From contig CM045732.1 of NCBI GenBank assembly GCA_024760905.1, positions 52,892,996-52,956,995 of the forward strand: 64,000 nt of DNA, given 5' to 3'. The stretch comes from Plotosus lineatus. Lineage: Eukaryota > Chordata > Actinopteri > Siluriformes > Plotosidae. A program made the position numbers and the translations under genes. Shown here one piece after another: positions 10,306 to 22,600 of this stretch (the first letter of the stretch is position 1; every line of letters starts with the position of its first letter). A model generated the notes under the pieces. That model did no database searches and had not been told where the DNA came from. It saw only the letters and a program-made list of their open reading frames with translations.

Positions 10306-13300
10306 ACTTAAAGTCAACAAACCTTTGGATGAATAGAATTATTATCATTCTGGCTGTGTTCAGGAGGTTTTATATTATGGAAATCATCAGCCTGTTTGAT
10401 GAACATGAAGCAATCCTGTCCAGACAATAAGCAAGGTTATATAAAGTGCTCACTGCACATTCAAAGGGAGAAAAGTTGAGCTGAGTTGAATGGTGAGTGC
10501 AGACTGCTGTTATCGGCTTTATAACCCTTAAGCATTCACACTGGCAAATGGTTGGTGAAATGGTTAAATATTTATTGAGAAAAAAAAAAGCTTTGTGCAC
10601 TCAGAGGCATAACAGTTTCCTGGCATTCTATTTATCATGTTAAATTAGCAAAGAAGATAATTCGGTAAATTTCCATGTAAATCCATCAGCGGATCAGCTG
10701 TGACATCACCATTAAATAGGTCTATATCAGTGGATACATGATGACCTCAGTGTGTAATAAATAAGGGCCCAGTAAATGGGCAGCAGCTTCTTCATGACAT
10801 GACGGCTACATCCAAGACACGGCTACACTTTCAGCTATGTCTTGCGTTAAAGGCACTGCACTCTCAGTCAGACATGTATCTGAAAAAAGATTTTAACTTA
10901 TCCACTGGAAATGGTCTGACAAATCAGAATGCATGTTTAATTATGCATGCCTCCTAAATAATCATGTATAAATTTAACTTGTGATCTGTCTGTGACTAAA
11001 ATAGGAAAAGATAATGTCCAGTGATCTGTCTGGAGAAAGGGGTTTTGTGTATTTTTATAAATTCCTTTTGTTTATCCTGTCATTTTGAGTAATATTCGGT
11101 TAATAGTTATTGGTTTATAACTGTATGGACAGCTTGGACAGTGCCCAGTGAGTGCGGTATACAGTGATGTGCCTATTTTTATATTAGGCATCAGTAATTC
11201 TTGTAACTGTGTATGCTGTATCACTGACAGGTCTGGCTGAGGGAGAATATCATTTTTCTTATAGAGTTTCAACCTACAGTGTCCTCTTCAGACCTGATAA
11301 TTGTAGCTCTCTGAAGTAAGCATGAAGGCAGGGGACACACAACACTCTCCTGCCCCTTGACCACAATTTTTAAAAATACATATGCTTTAAATCAGAAGCA
11401 CTCTAGATGAGAACGTTTATATGAGAAAATCTTGATGAGAAAGTCTAGATGAGAAAGACTATTTGAACATTTGAAAAGTGTCAATTACATTTTATGTCAT
11501 GCAGCAGTTAAACACATTACCATATAATTTTAAAATAATTACATCGATATTCCTTAACAGTTTTTCCAATTGGTATTTGCCAGGTATTAAACTGATATTT
11601 ACTGACATTCAGTGAGCCCACGCTGTTATATTATCACCCAGCATTCCCTACACCCCTGTAGAGTGGAACGCAATAAATCACTGGCAAACCGAAACCATAC
11701 CACTTACGCTTCTTTGGTTACATGACATCATATCATGGTACTTTATAAGGCTATTTAGAGGGAGTGAAGCTCAAGAAAGAAGTAAAGTTCAATTATTAAT
11801 AGCAACTATAAATGATACCAGGTCAGCCATCTCCAAGCATATTCAATTATATGAGTTTTTATCTTTTTTTTTAATTTCTAGGACCCATCAGGCCAACAGA
11901 AAAACATGCAGCTTAATTACAAGGGCACAACATATCACAGAAAGACATTTATTTCAAAGCAGGAGTAAATATATTCCCATTTTGGTGCAGGATGCATAAA
12001 TGTAGCTTTCCATGTGCAATTTGTTTCAGTCATGCTTGGAGAAAAAGCAATCACAAGTTCTGACTTGTAAAAATGTTCAACATATGTAGCACCCAGCAAC
12101 TATTCAGTTATAACCTTGCCCTGGATATAAAGCCAGTCCTTTTTTTTTTTTTTTTTAATGGTGCTATGTTCCTATCTAGATCCTACACATACTGTACCAA
12201 AAACTGTAAAAGTTGTAATGCCTCAGAAGACAGGAAGTGACAAAACTCCATTAAAAACCCTTTCAGCACAAATTAATGCTGAATCCTACACTTGACCTGA
12301 CAAATACACAGATAGCCTTTTTAGAACTGTTCTGCCTGTAATCGGTCTATGTCTGTTTCCAGGGGAAATACAGTATTATGGTCAGTTTGCTCAGAGAATG
12401 TGGAGGAGGAAGTCATAAATTAACTAAAGAAAAAAACAAAACAAATGGCTTTTGCTTCAGTAACCTCCCTTTAGGGGTGAAACAGACCAACTAGTCCAAA
12501 TAAAAAAAAGAAGAGAGATAAATTGTGGTGTTTCCTATCAAACACTGAAACATAAAGGTTGCTATGATGTGCCAGAGAATTTGCAAAATCGCTGAAATGG
12601 CAGTTTTTATGAATCAGAAAACCAGTTCTTTTTCTTTAACATGAGCAATGATTAAGTGGGTGCACCATTCAGGTGAGTACAGATATTATTATTACTGTAT
12701 TTATTTTTTTTTGGCAGAGCATGATCACAGATGATACTTTTTTAAAATGTGGCTTCACCAGTGTAATTGTATTAAACCTGTCTATCAAGTCACATTATCA
12801 ATTTTATAGTCATCATAAGGAACTTTCATCTAAACCAGGTGTCAATGACAACTGCTGCTGAGTAAGATGATACACTAGCGAGTCAGTACTCCACACTCTC
12901 TGGCACCATGCAGAGTTTGAGTATTGATCCTGCTTGGTCCTAGCAGAATGCCACACTTCCAGAGACTTCATTCTCCTAGATACAGTGTCAAAGGGCTAGC
13001 AGCTTTACGGTCATTCCTGCAAGTCCTAAATGTACTTGAGGGAGAATGCTGTGATAGCATAAACACCAAAAACGACAGAAAATGACCAGGGTCTTATAAT
13101 TAAAGCCACTATTTTGTGATAATAAAGCTTAGGTTGAATAAAATGTTCCTGGTTTGGCAGTTACAGAGATCAACTGAGATTCTTTTATGTATTATTGAAT
13201 GTTCTCTGCTATGTTGTCACACTCATAAGATTAGCAGTGATTTCATTAGCGAGCCAATGTTATCATTTCAGCTCTCTAACTGAAACGTCATTCAATTCAA

Positions 13301-14860
13301 AAACTGTTGTAGAAACTCGAGCATGTGAATTAAGATTTCTTTCATGGAAAAAGTCTTTACGTCACAGAAAATAACACGAAAAATTACACAAGATAATTTC
13401 CCCCTAATTATAGGAAGAACTGGAAAAAGAGCACCTTATCTGGTGGTGAAAGCGTGGAATTCCAAGAAAAAATTTTATTATAAAGAAATTTTTTCCAACT
13501 TAAAATTAATAATAAAGATGACACACTTACCTATAATGGTCCCTGAAATCCAAGTAGAAATAATAAGTATATTCCTTGTAAACAGATTCCTCTTATCATT
13601 AGCATTTCTTGAGACATCTACTAACTATCAAGGGTGATCCACAGTCATTTCTCCACATGTTCTCACTCACTCTCTGGTGTCCATTGGTACTGTAATATTA
13701 CACACAGACTCATGCAGGTGTCTAAACCATCCCTGTTTCTCCTCTCAGAACAGGAGTTTATTACCAAATAAGCAGCTGTAAGAGTGGCAGTAGTCCCTTA
13801 TCTTCAGGAGCGATATTGGATGAAAAGCGAACAAGAACCAGCAGGAGTTAATGAGCAAAGAAAAGACCTTCAACAGTGTCCTTCATAAAACCCAATAAAA
13901 ACAAATCCCACAGAAGAGGTTTTTCAGCATAATAAAAGGTGAAGCTTCGTGTCCAGCACTGTGTACATCCACACACTGATTGTTCTCTTACAGTGAGAAC
14001 TTGTAAGCTGTGCTGATATCCCCAGCTATATTTAACCACTTCTCTCACTTATAGTTTGTAGCATGTGCGTGAGTCTCGGGGCAGGACACATGACAGCTGA
14101 GGCTTGCCATACTCACATCAAGGAATGTCCACTTTTGCCACAACACCCTCAAATCATCCAGGACCTTTTGGAATATGGACACAAGCTTGCTTTTGAATTC
14201 ATACACAGAACAGGAAAAATTGCATAATTACATTTCAACCATGTATTCAGACCATTTTATGAATAATCTCTTTTCAATGTAATTTAAAATATATCACAAC
14301 CTCAAACAACATGAACCCTCAAACCACTTACCATAGACATTTAAGATGCTCAAGTCTTTTCCCCCTTTCATAGTGGCTCTGCTTTTATATCTACTTTGCT
14401 GGAAAAAATAACAGCTACTACGCACAAGCTGAATGTGTATCCACTCCCTGTTGCTTTCCTGTGTTTCATCACCGCACCCATAAAAAAATCCATCTATCCC
14501 ACACTCTCTTCCAGAATTCTGTTAGAGTGGGCTAACATATTTCCCTGGTTTGTTTCACACTATGCGTTATCTCCAGTAATCTACCAGGATACACATTTAT
14601 TATTTAGCCTCTGTCAATTGTTATTAGTTTTCTTTCAACATAAAGTTGTTTAAATTTGCTTAAAGATTATAGACCATTTGTGCAAATAAAGAACAATGTG
14701 TAAGATGTCAGGCTGCACCCAAGATATCCACATACACTCTGAAAGATCTACACAAACAAAAGGTCCTGGGTTCGCGTCTCAGACTCAGGTGTTTTTGTTG
14801 ATTATTTTACCTGAACAACACATTGCTGGGTGATTTATTATCCCAAGAAAGAGAAAACAG
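9876..14860. other. Intergenic, only simple repeats seen
   Basis: Holds a T12G15 homopolymer junction near 9900-9927, a (CA)n microsatellite at 10258-10301, an aaataaat run near 10155, and T runs near 11870 and 12140. None of the open frames (up to about 97 codons, near 13344-13637) shows a known domain or splice-consistent conservation. I could not find a neighbour gene such as ganc, which adjoins TMEM87A in human. Confidence 0.45.
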
Positions 14861-15200
14861 GCAGTGGTGGCCTAGTGGTATAGGGTGCTGGATTGCTGAT
14901 CCAAAGGTTGGGGGTTTGAGTCCCACTCTCCACAAGGTTGTCACTGCCCCCCCCCCAGTGCAGCTAACTGGGTTATCAAAGGCCGACCATGTCTCTCACT
15001 GTGTATGGTGTGAGGCATCTAAAAGAACCATTGCTGACTTTCGACAAGACTAGGTTGTAAAGCTGTCAGCGTGTTTCTACCCTGCGATGGCCTGGCAAGC
15101 TGTCCAGGGTGCACTCTGCTCTCACCCGGAGTCAGCTGGGATGGGCGCTAGCCTCCCCGTGACCCTAATTAGGATTACGTGGTTACAAAAAATGAACTGA
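14861..15200 (+). mobile_element. tRNA-derived SINE family A, full length, plain tail
   Basis: Head gcagtggtggcctagtggta, B-box gttgggggtttgagtcccac, a 9-C run in the body, then ctaactgggttatcaaaggc and tctctcactgtgtatggtgt. Tail gtgaccctaattaggattac and aatgaactgaa. One of the cleanest plain-tail copies. Confidence 0.88.
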
Positions 15201-15597
15201 AGAAAGACCAAATAAATACTAATTATGAATTTCTCACTGGTTTTATGGAACTTGTGTACATTTTACAGATCTATTTTCCTGGGACAAACATCCACTCACA
15301 TTTACATTCACAACTCAGGACAATTTATCATTATCCAATCATGATGTCTTTTAACCCAGGGAGAGCAAACCAATCAGATTGTGCCATTAGTGTGTAGTAT
15401 GTTCTAATAGACATTTTCCAGTGTGGATTACTTTAGTATACTGTTTATGACAGACACTCACAGTTTGCCACAGTCACTTGAAGCAGGTCGCATAATCATT
15501 ACAATACTCTAAAATGTAAAAAAAAAAACAGCAAAAAAAAAAAAACCCACCATTTTCATATTAGTTTGGTTTTCTTTTGTTTCCGTGTAGTTACACA
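15201..15597. other. Intergenic, nothing recognised
   Basis: Unique-looking AT-rich sequence ending in interrupted A runs (15519-15545). Confidence 0.4.
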
Positions 15598-15902
15598 ACC
15601 ACCACCAACCAGGGAGGCATGTCAGCACACATATACCACCTCTTTGACATGCAGTGGAGACACCCACCTCTTTATGAACTGCTGAACATGCATATTTGTT
15701 GGCAGCCAAACATACATAAGCACTGAGAGCACTGATAGTCTGATGTGCAAGCACCTGGAGGAAACCCACACAAGCACAGGGAGAACATGCGACTTCACAA
15801 TGAAACGCCCAAGACCTGAACTCAAACCCAGGCCTGTACTCAAACCCATGACCTTCTTGCTGTGAGGGGGATGTGCTGACCACTACACCAGCATGCTGCC
15901 CT
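15598..15902 (-). repeat. tRNA-derived SINE family C copy
   Basis: On the minus strand: gcagcatgctggtgtagtgg, cctcacagcaagaaggtcat, gggtttgagtacaggcctg, then gcatgttctccctgtgcttg and gtgggtttcctccaggtgct. The 137-codon minus-strand frame across it is repeat sequence, not a gene. Confidence 0.75.
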
Positions 15903-16439
15903 AGATATACTTTTGTTATCAATTTATATTTGTTGTCAATACAAAGGTTTACTGAGGAGTTTTTATTATTTATTTATTTAATTAATTTTAACCATTTAGT
16001 GATTATGGTAATGATGATGGTGAAGCTAGTACTAATGTCACACCTACCTCTCCTAGTAACTGTGCGGTTGTTATTACTATTAAACTTCTCAAACATTATT
16101 TATTTTACTTTCTTTTTATCTAATTTTGTACAAAAGATTCATCTACACTTGCTCGATTTACTTAAACATCTTTGTATCCTGTAGTGTTTTATCCTGTTTG
16201 CACGATTGACAAGCCTGGGCTAAATAAATATTCATAGTCACAACTACACGCCCCGCCCACACACCCCCAAGTTATCCCGAAGAGTCGTTGCTACCCGGAA
16301 CTCCGGCAGGTAACATGTGACGTTCAACTACTCAAAAAGAAAGTAATGTTTTCAAAGCGCCCTATCTTGCCTTCCCTATGTACGAGTAAACATTTAAACC
16401 GGTTTTATTGTTGGTTCTGGTGTTAAAATTATTACCATG

Positions 16440-16632
16440 GATATTTCCATATTTGTCGGATTATGTTTGATGATCTCCTTTTTATTTTTTCGGGGCCCCT
16501 CCTTTTCTCATCCTGAATGCTTCTGTGCTGAACGGTGATTGGTTGATGCAGTGTAAACACATGTGACGGGTCCGCCTCGCGCTTTTCTCGTGGAGAGTCG
16601 CGTTGGACCAGTCAGGCGAAGCTTTTGTGAAA
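16440..16632 (+). promoter_or_regulatory. Putative tmem87a promoter / 5' UTR
   Basis: An inverted CCAAT box (ATTGG, 16538-16542, within gtgattggttg) sits about 95 bases before the start codon. The surrounding 16240-16640 is richer in G+C and CpG than the flanks, as expected of a housekeeping promoter. No TATA box is placed. The transcription start is not determinable by eye. Confidence 0.5.
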
Positions 16633-19600
16633 ATGACAAATGTTTATGTGTTGGTCTCCTCGTGTTTATTTTTACTATCGGTACGCCATACATTCGCGGC
16701 GGAAATCTCTTTGTGGGATATAGAGATCAACGTTCATTCGGTAAGTAAGCAGGAGGAGGGGACAAAGGTCAGAGTGTATCATTTTGCCAGACACTTCCTT
16801 ATGACAGCCGGCTAAGCAAGTTCAAGGAGCTAACAATGCTAACAGCTAGCATTTATAATGTAGCTATGTCATGTTTCTGATGTTTAAGGTGTTCATAACG
16901 GCTGGAGTGGAATACTTGTAGAGATATATGATGTTTTTCAAATCAGATGCTCCAAATAAACATGTAAACACAGCATTCGGGCATCACTCTAAACAAATTC
17001 AGAGAGAATAGCTAAAACACATGTCTCAGATTATGTCTCAGGTTATGTCTCAGAATAGTGCCCGGTTGTACGTGAGTTTAAAATATTAATTCAACTACAA
17101 GAACTTGATGACAGCATTAGTGAGATGGGAGAAATCCACACAAACTGTTCGGATGAAATTCACACACTGACTACTAACTGAGAAACTCGATTAGGGCCAC
17201 TAATATTGCAGAGTCAAATAAATAAATAAAAGTTTTAAAATTAGTGCCAATCAAAAATTAAACGCTCAAATGAACATGGAATTAGATTAAACTTTCTCAG
17301 ACATACAGTACGTACTTGCTAACTGCTGTCAAAAGCCACGCCCCCACCATTACTAAGGAGCAACACACTTTAATGACCTTGAAAATATCATATTGAATTT
17401 GCTAATTAATAATTATACCCCAAATGTGAGGTGGATAGTATTAAATAAACATTTGCATTACATTTGTAGCTTTTCGTACACATTCTTATTCAAAGTAACT
17501 TACAATTATCTTTTTTTATACAATTGAGCAATTTAGGGTTAGGGCCTTGCTCAAGGGCCCAACACTGGTGACTGCTGACTTACAGATCAGTAACTCATCG
17601 CCTTGTCCACAACAAGAAGGTTCTGGGTTTGAGCCCTGGGCTCGGGCATCTCTGTGAGGAGTTTGCATGTCTTCTCTGTGCTTGTGTGGATTTCCACCAG
17701 GTACTCTGATCTCCTCCCACAGTCAAAGACATTGCATTTTAGTCTAACTGGGTGTTCCCACTGCCTTTTGAGTGTGAGTTTGAATGGTTGTGTGCTGCCT
17801 TGTGATGCTCTGGAGAGCTGTTCAGGGCTTACCCAGCCTTCACCCACTGTCAGCTAAGATAGGCACAGCCTCTCTATGACCCTAAGAGGATTGAGCCATT
17901 TGGCAAATCAATAAATGGCAGCATTACACAACTGGCCATGCAGCACAAGCCATCTTCTTTGAAAATAGATTGAATTAATGAGAAAACAAATATATAGATC
18001 AGCTTTCATATGATCGACTGAATAATTTTGTATCATATGTTGCCTCATTTAATAATTGCTTATTATCCCAGGTGGATAAGGCTTGAATCAAAATGGTGAA
18101 CCCTTACAGTTTGTCACAGACACTTCGAAGTGGAAGCTTCTTTATTACGACACTTTTAAATTGAAAAATAAACCATAAAACTTTGAATTTTTTTGTGTGT
18201 TTCCTTGTAGTATACACCAAAATGTTTAAATGTGCAAACACAAATACAGAAGTGAGAATGGTAACACTGTACACACTTTTGTTATGTCCACAGCATATAT
18301 GGAGCTATGAGCTGTTAGCTCTTCTCAAAGCACATATAGCTCATGTGAGCAATCGCTGTTAACTATACTGTATATAAAGACAAAACCTCATGGCTTTCCT
18401 CAGTCATTGATTCTAAAATTTGAAAAACTCTGCAAAATCTCATACCAAATGATCCACGGAAAGCTTTTACAGTTTTTTTTTCCCCTTGTTGTTGGCAAAG
18501 CAGTGCATTTATTCAACTTTAAATGGGATTCAAGGGATATTGTAGTTGAGCATGCATGAGAATTGTCATACATTTTGGTTTAGCTTGCTTTTCTTATTTT
18601 CCAAAACTTTATGAGTTTAAAAAGATACTGTAATGGAGCCTGCTTATTTTAATGTTAATATTTTGATATGTCAAGTAGTTTAGGGCTCTACCGTCACCTG
18701 GAGAGCATGTACTCTGCCCGCGCTCCCTACAACCCTAATTAGTATTAAACAGGTCCGAAAATTAACGAATAATTGTTATTGTTGATGATTAAATGTAGTT
18801 TAGGACTGCAAATCTCCTCAGAAGGCTTAGGAGACAGAACTATCTATATATCTACAGTATATCTAAGTGGTGGCATAGTGATTAGCATGTCTGTCTCGCA
18901 GCAAGATAGTTCTGGGTTAGATTAGGCATTGCTGTGCTTAGTGTGCATGTTTCCCCTGTGCTTGTATGAGTTTTCTCAAGGTACTGCAGTTGTTTTAAAT
19001 TGCCTGTACAGGACGTGAAGGGGTGAGTGTGAATGGTTTTGTGTATTGCCCGGCATTGGTTGTTCAGGGTGTACCTTACTTAGCCCAGTGTTGACTGAGA
19101 TGGGTACCAGTCTCCCCATGACCCTAATAAAGGACAAAGTGGTTGAGCAGATGTGTGTGTGTGTCTGTGTGTTTATATATATATATAATGATTATAATTC
19201 TCTCTCTTTTTTTAAGCCAAAGGATGCAGTTTTTCGTAAGACTCTGTATTTCAACACTACCATCTTCATGAAATGTAAGTTCTGGACAAGTTGTCAGGAT
19301 TAATGTTTTCTCCGTTAAATTATACAAACTCTTTGTGCTTAATGCTGTTTTTCTTAGTACGTATATGCAGAAGTGTTTGAATTATTGTTCAAGATTTAGT
19401 AATAATAATGAAGGGAATCATTCTAATGGCCCTTTTTCTTTTCTTTTCTTTTTTTACAGTTCAGGGAGACTTGGCAGCATGTGGACAAAAAAAATTGGCC
19501 TTTAATGTTAGTTGGTATCTTCGCTCATCGATCTGTTACAATGAAGTATTCAGCACTGCTGTGAGTATTAAAACAATACATTAAATAAAGTTAAGGTTCT

Positions 19601-22600
19601 AAACTAAAGTAAAGCTGATTTACAAATCTAGTTTACTTCAGCAGTCTCTGTTTTAGTGAAAATTATGACACTTTTTACATTTGTTGGTGTTGCTGTTCCA
19701 AAATGTATTGAAAAATTCTGGCAAGAGAATGCCCGGATTTTCTGGATGTGCAGACATTAATACTACTACTAATAATAATGATAATAATAATCATAATAAT
19801 AATACAATATTGTGTGGGTTGCATAGAACGTTTGGGTTTTAAGTTTACAATGAGTAACCTTTGGTGAAAGCTGTCTTGATGTAAATTGTGAAAAGTCAGA
19901 AATGTTATGGATATATGAAACTAAGTGTAAAAGACAGTAGTCCTGACGTGTTGACCAGAGCTCTGAAGCTTTCCCCTGCAGGACAGTGCAGCAGAGGCCA
20001 TGTTTGGATGGGATCACAGACTTAAGGATGACTGGAGTGGCTTCTATAGCCAAGGCTCCATCTACTTCCAAAGCTGTTCAGCCCTCTTCACTCCTAAGGT
20101 CGGCATGTAAAAAACCTTCAGCTCATGCATACTGCATGCTTCATTTGCCTGTATATGTTGTTGGAATTTTGTTTGTTGTTTTACAGACTTACTATAAAGA
20201 ATTTCAACCATTTCTGTCTCTCAGTCCCCAGGTAAACACTCGAACAAGTTCTTTTAATTCAGGAACAGGTTATTTTGTTTTTGTTTGTTTACTTGGCCAA
20301 TATTTAGAACATTTATTCATTGATTGCATCTTGTAGTGGTGTAATTTTGCTAAAGTATAAACGTACTGTATGTTAACATTAAATAAAAAGTAGACTGAAG
20401 TCACAAAATATTTATGTTAGGCACCAGTCTACGTTATTGTTTTTAATGAGAAAAATGTTCTGTATGTGAGAATAAAAGTAGTCAGTGGCCTCACCTGCTC
20501 ATCATGCATTTTTGACTTGCAGCAGGGTGAGAGTATAAACCAGACCAAACGTGTATGGGAAGATAAACCGGTAGGATCATTTTCACTGATGCTTCACTCA
20601 AGCACCTTCATTAAGATTTACACATTTCAACAGAACAGTGTTAAACAACACGATATATAAAGCTTTATTTTGTGTTTTATCCCATACAGTATATTGGAGC
20701 AGTTGCTAAATCATGGTCAGACAGTCCTTACATGTTCATTGTGCGCTTCCAAACACTTTATCCAGAAGCCGACAAAGGGCAGAGAGAGCTCGGTCATAGG
20801 GATCCAACCAGCGACTCAAAGGAAAAATTATCAATTACAAGTAAAGTACATATTAAACCTTTGTGAACATCTCTTCGCTTGCCAACCCTAATAAGCAAAT
20901 AATGATCTGGAACTGGAGCCCATGTTTGTGTTTGGATGTTTACAGTGACAGTAGAAATGAGGGGTTCTCATAACTATTCCTCACCTGCTGATTGGCCTCT
21001 AATGATGGTGAGTACTTTTTAAATCTTAAACTGCTGAGTGTTTGAATTATTATTTTGAGACTGTTCCAAGGCCTTGATTAGATCCCGCTTTGTTACTCAG
21101 TTCACACAGTAAGCACAATTTTTGAAGTGGTAATGAATGAAGGCCAGATCACTGGTACTGAAGTTCTGTTCTCTGTGTTCTTACAGTTCTTCATGACTAT
21201 GTGTATTGTGTATGTACTGTTTGGAGCTCTGTGGCTCCTTTGGCTGGCCTGTTATTGGCGTGACCTGCTCAGGATCCAGTTTTGGATTGGTGCTGTTATC
21301 GTCCTGGGCATGCTGGAGAAGGCAGTGTTTTATTCTGAGTACCAAAGCATCAGATACTACGGAGCTTACAGTTAGTCACGTGACGTAATCAGGCTTTATC
21401 CACTACTTTATTGTTTAGTGGGAATTTGATTTGCTGTCTCTTCATTATCAGACCAAAGTGCTGTTATCTTCGCTGAACTGCTGTCCGCATTGAAAAGATC
21501 CCTAGCTCGCATCCTCTTGATCATAGTCAGTTTGGGGTATGGTATCGTGAAGTGAGTATAATCATAGTCTTTCTCTCAAGTTTTCCCATTTGTTAGCCAT
21601 ATTCAGACATTAAATTTAATTTATTCAAGAGCAGGCTTCAAGAAACAGATGGACAATTGGCTTATATTTAATAAAATGATAATATTTTATGTTATTAAGC
21701 AAATGTGGAGTATAACTATTATACACCAAGTTAAATCTTCTACCTCTAAAAGTACATCATAAATATCCTGGCTTCCTGTTCATGTATCAATATGTACACA
21801 GAATTCTGCAGTCATCTTATCAAGTTAACATCTTTTATAATACACCATTTAGATTTTTTTTGTGCAAAAATTATTAATGCCTCCTAAAAACACAAATTTA
21901 TGTATACGAAATTGAATTTTAATATGATGCCAAACATAATAATATTTGTACCAGAATTTACATCTTAACATCCTTCTAAACATTTAAGAGGAATTATATA
22001 TTTTTTTATATACATAATTTTTACACATATTATACACACTTGTTTTCTTTTTTTGGTTTAATTGTCCTTGTCCATTGTGTGAATGTTTCGGATTAATGTT
22101 ATTGTTGTTTACTATGTTTCCTTTTGTGAACACTTTTACATTATTATTGCTGTTATTGGACTGTTGCATGGGGGCCAGTGGAGTAGTTGTTAGGGTGCTG
22201 CGCTCATGATCAGGAGGTTGTGTGTTCAAATCCCAGTTAGACCCCCACTGTGCGAAGACCCCTAGGCAAGGTCTCAGCCACAAGTGTGCCTCTGTTCACC
22301 CAGCAGTATAAATGGGTCCCGGTAAAAATATACTGGGAAGGTAACCTGCCATGGACTAGCATCCCATCCAGGAGGAGTTGAACTCCTAGTCGCTTCACGC
22401 TATGGAAACCGGGGATAAGCACCGGCCTGATGAGCCACTATGGCTCGGGTGTAAAAAGCCCAAAGGACTAATTGGACTGTTGCATCTGTTGTGCGAGAAC
22501 ATGTATAAAATAAATTAATTGGAATTCATTTTGATTTGGGCCATGGGAATTTTTGTAATTTCCTAGCCAATTAAAATGTGGATATTTTAACATGACATAA

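Noticed and set aside
13344..13637. 97-codon + strand open frame as a small gene
   Set aside because: Lys/Ile-rich AT-driven composition, no domain, no splice or promoter context.
14861..14935. tRNA gene from A- and B-box-like text
   Set aside because: It is the head of a repeated SINE with the same body and tail elsewhere in the window; no cloverleaf closes.
15509..15922. 137-codon minus-strand open frame
   Set aside because: Lies over a family C SINE and its flank; no domain, and the same repeat gives short frames elsewhere.
1..16400. Search for ganc on the minus strand
   Set aside because: No glycosidase-like motif or exon-like block could be recognised, so none is annotated.
16603..16632. 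Upstream TTG start adding ten codons to tmem87a
   Set aside because: Not an ATG. The ATG at 16633 has a good context and begins a signal-peptide-like sequence.
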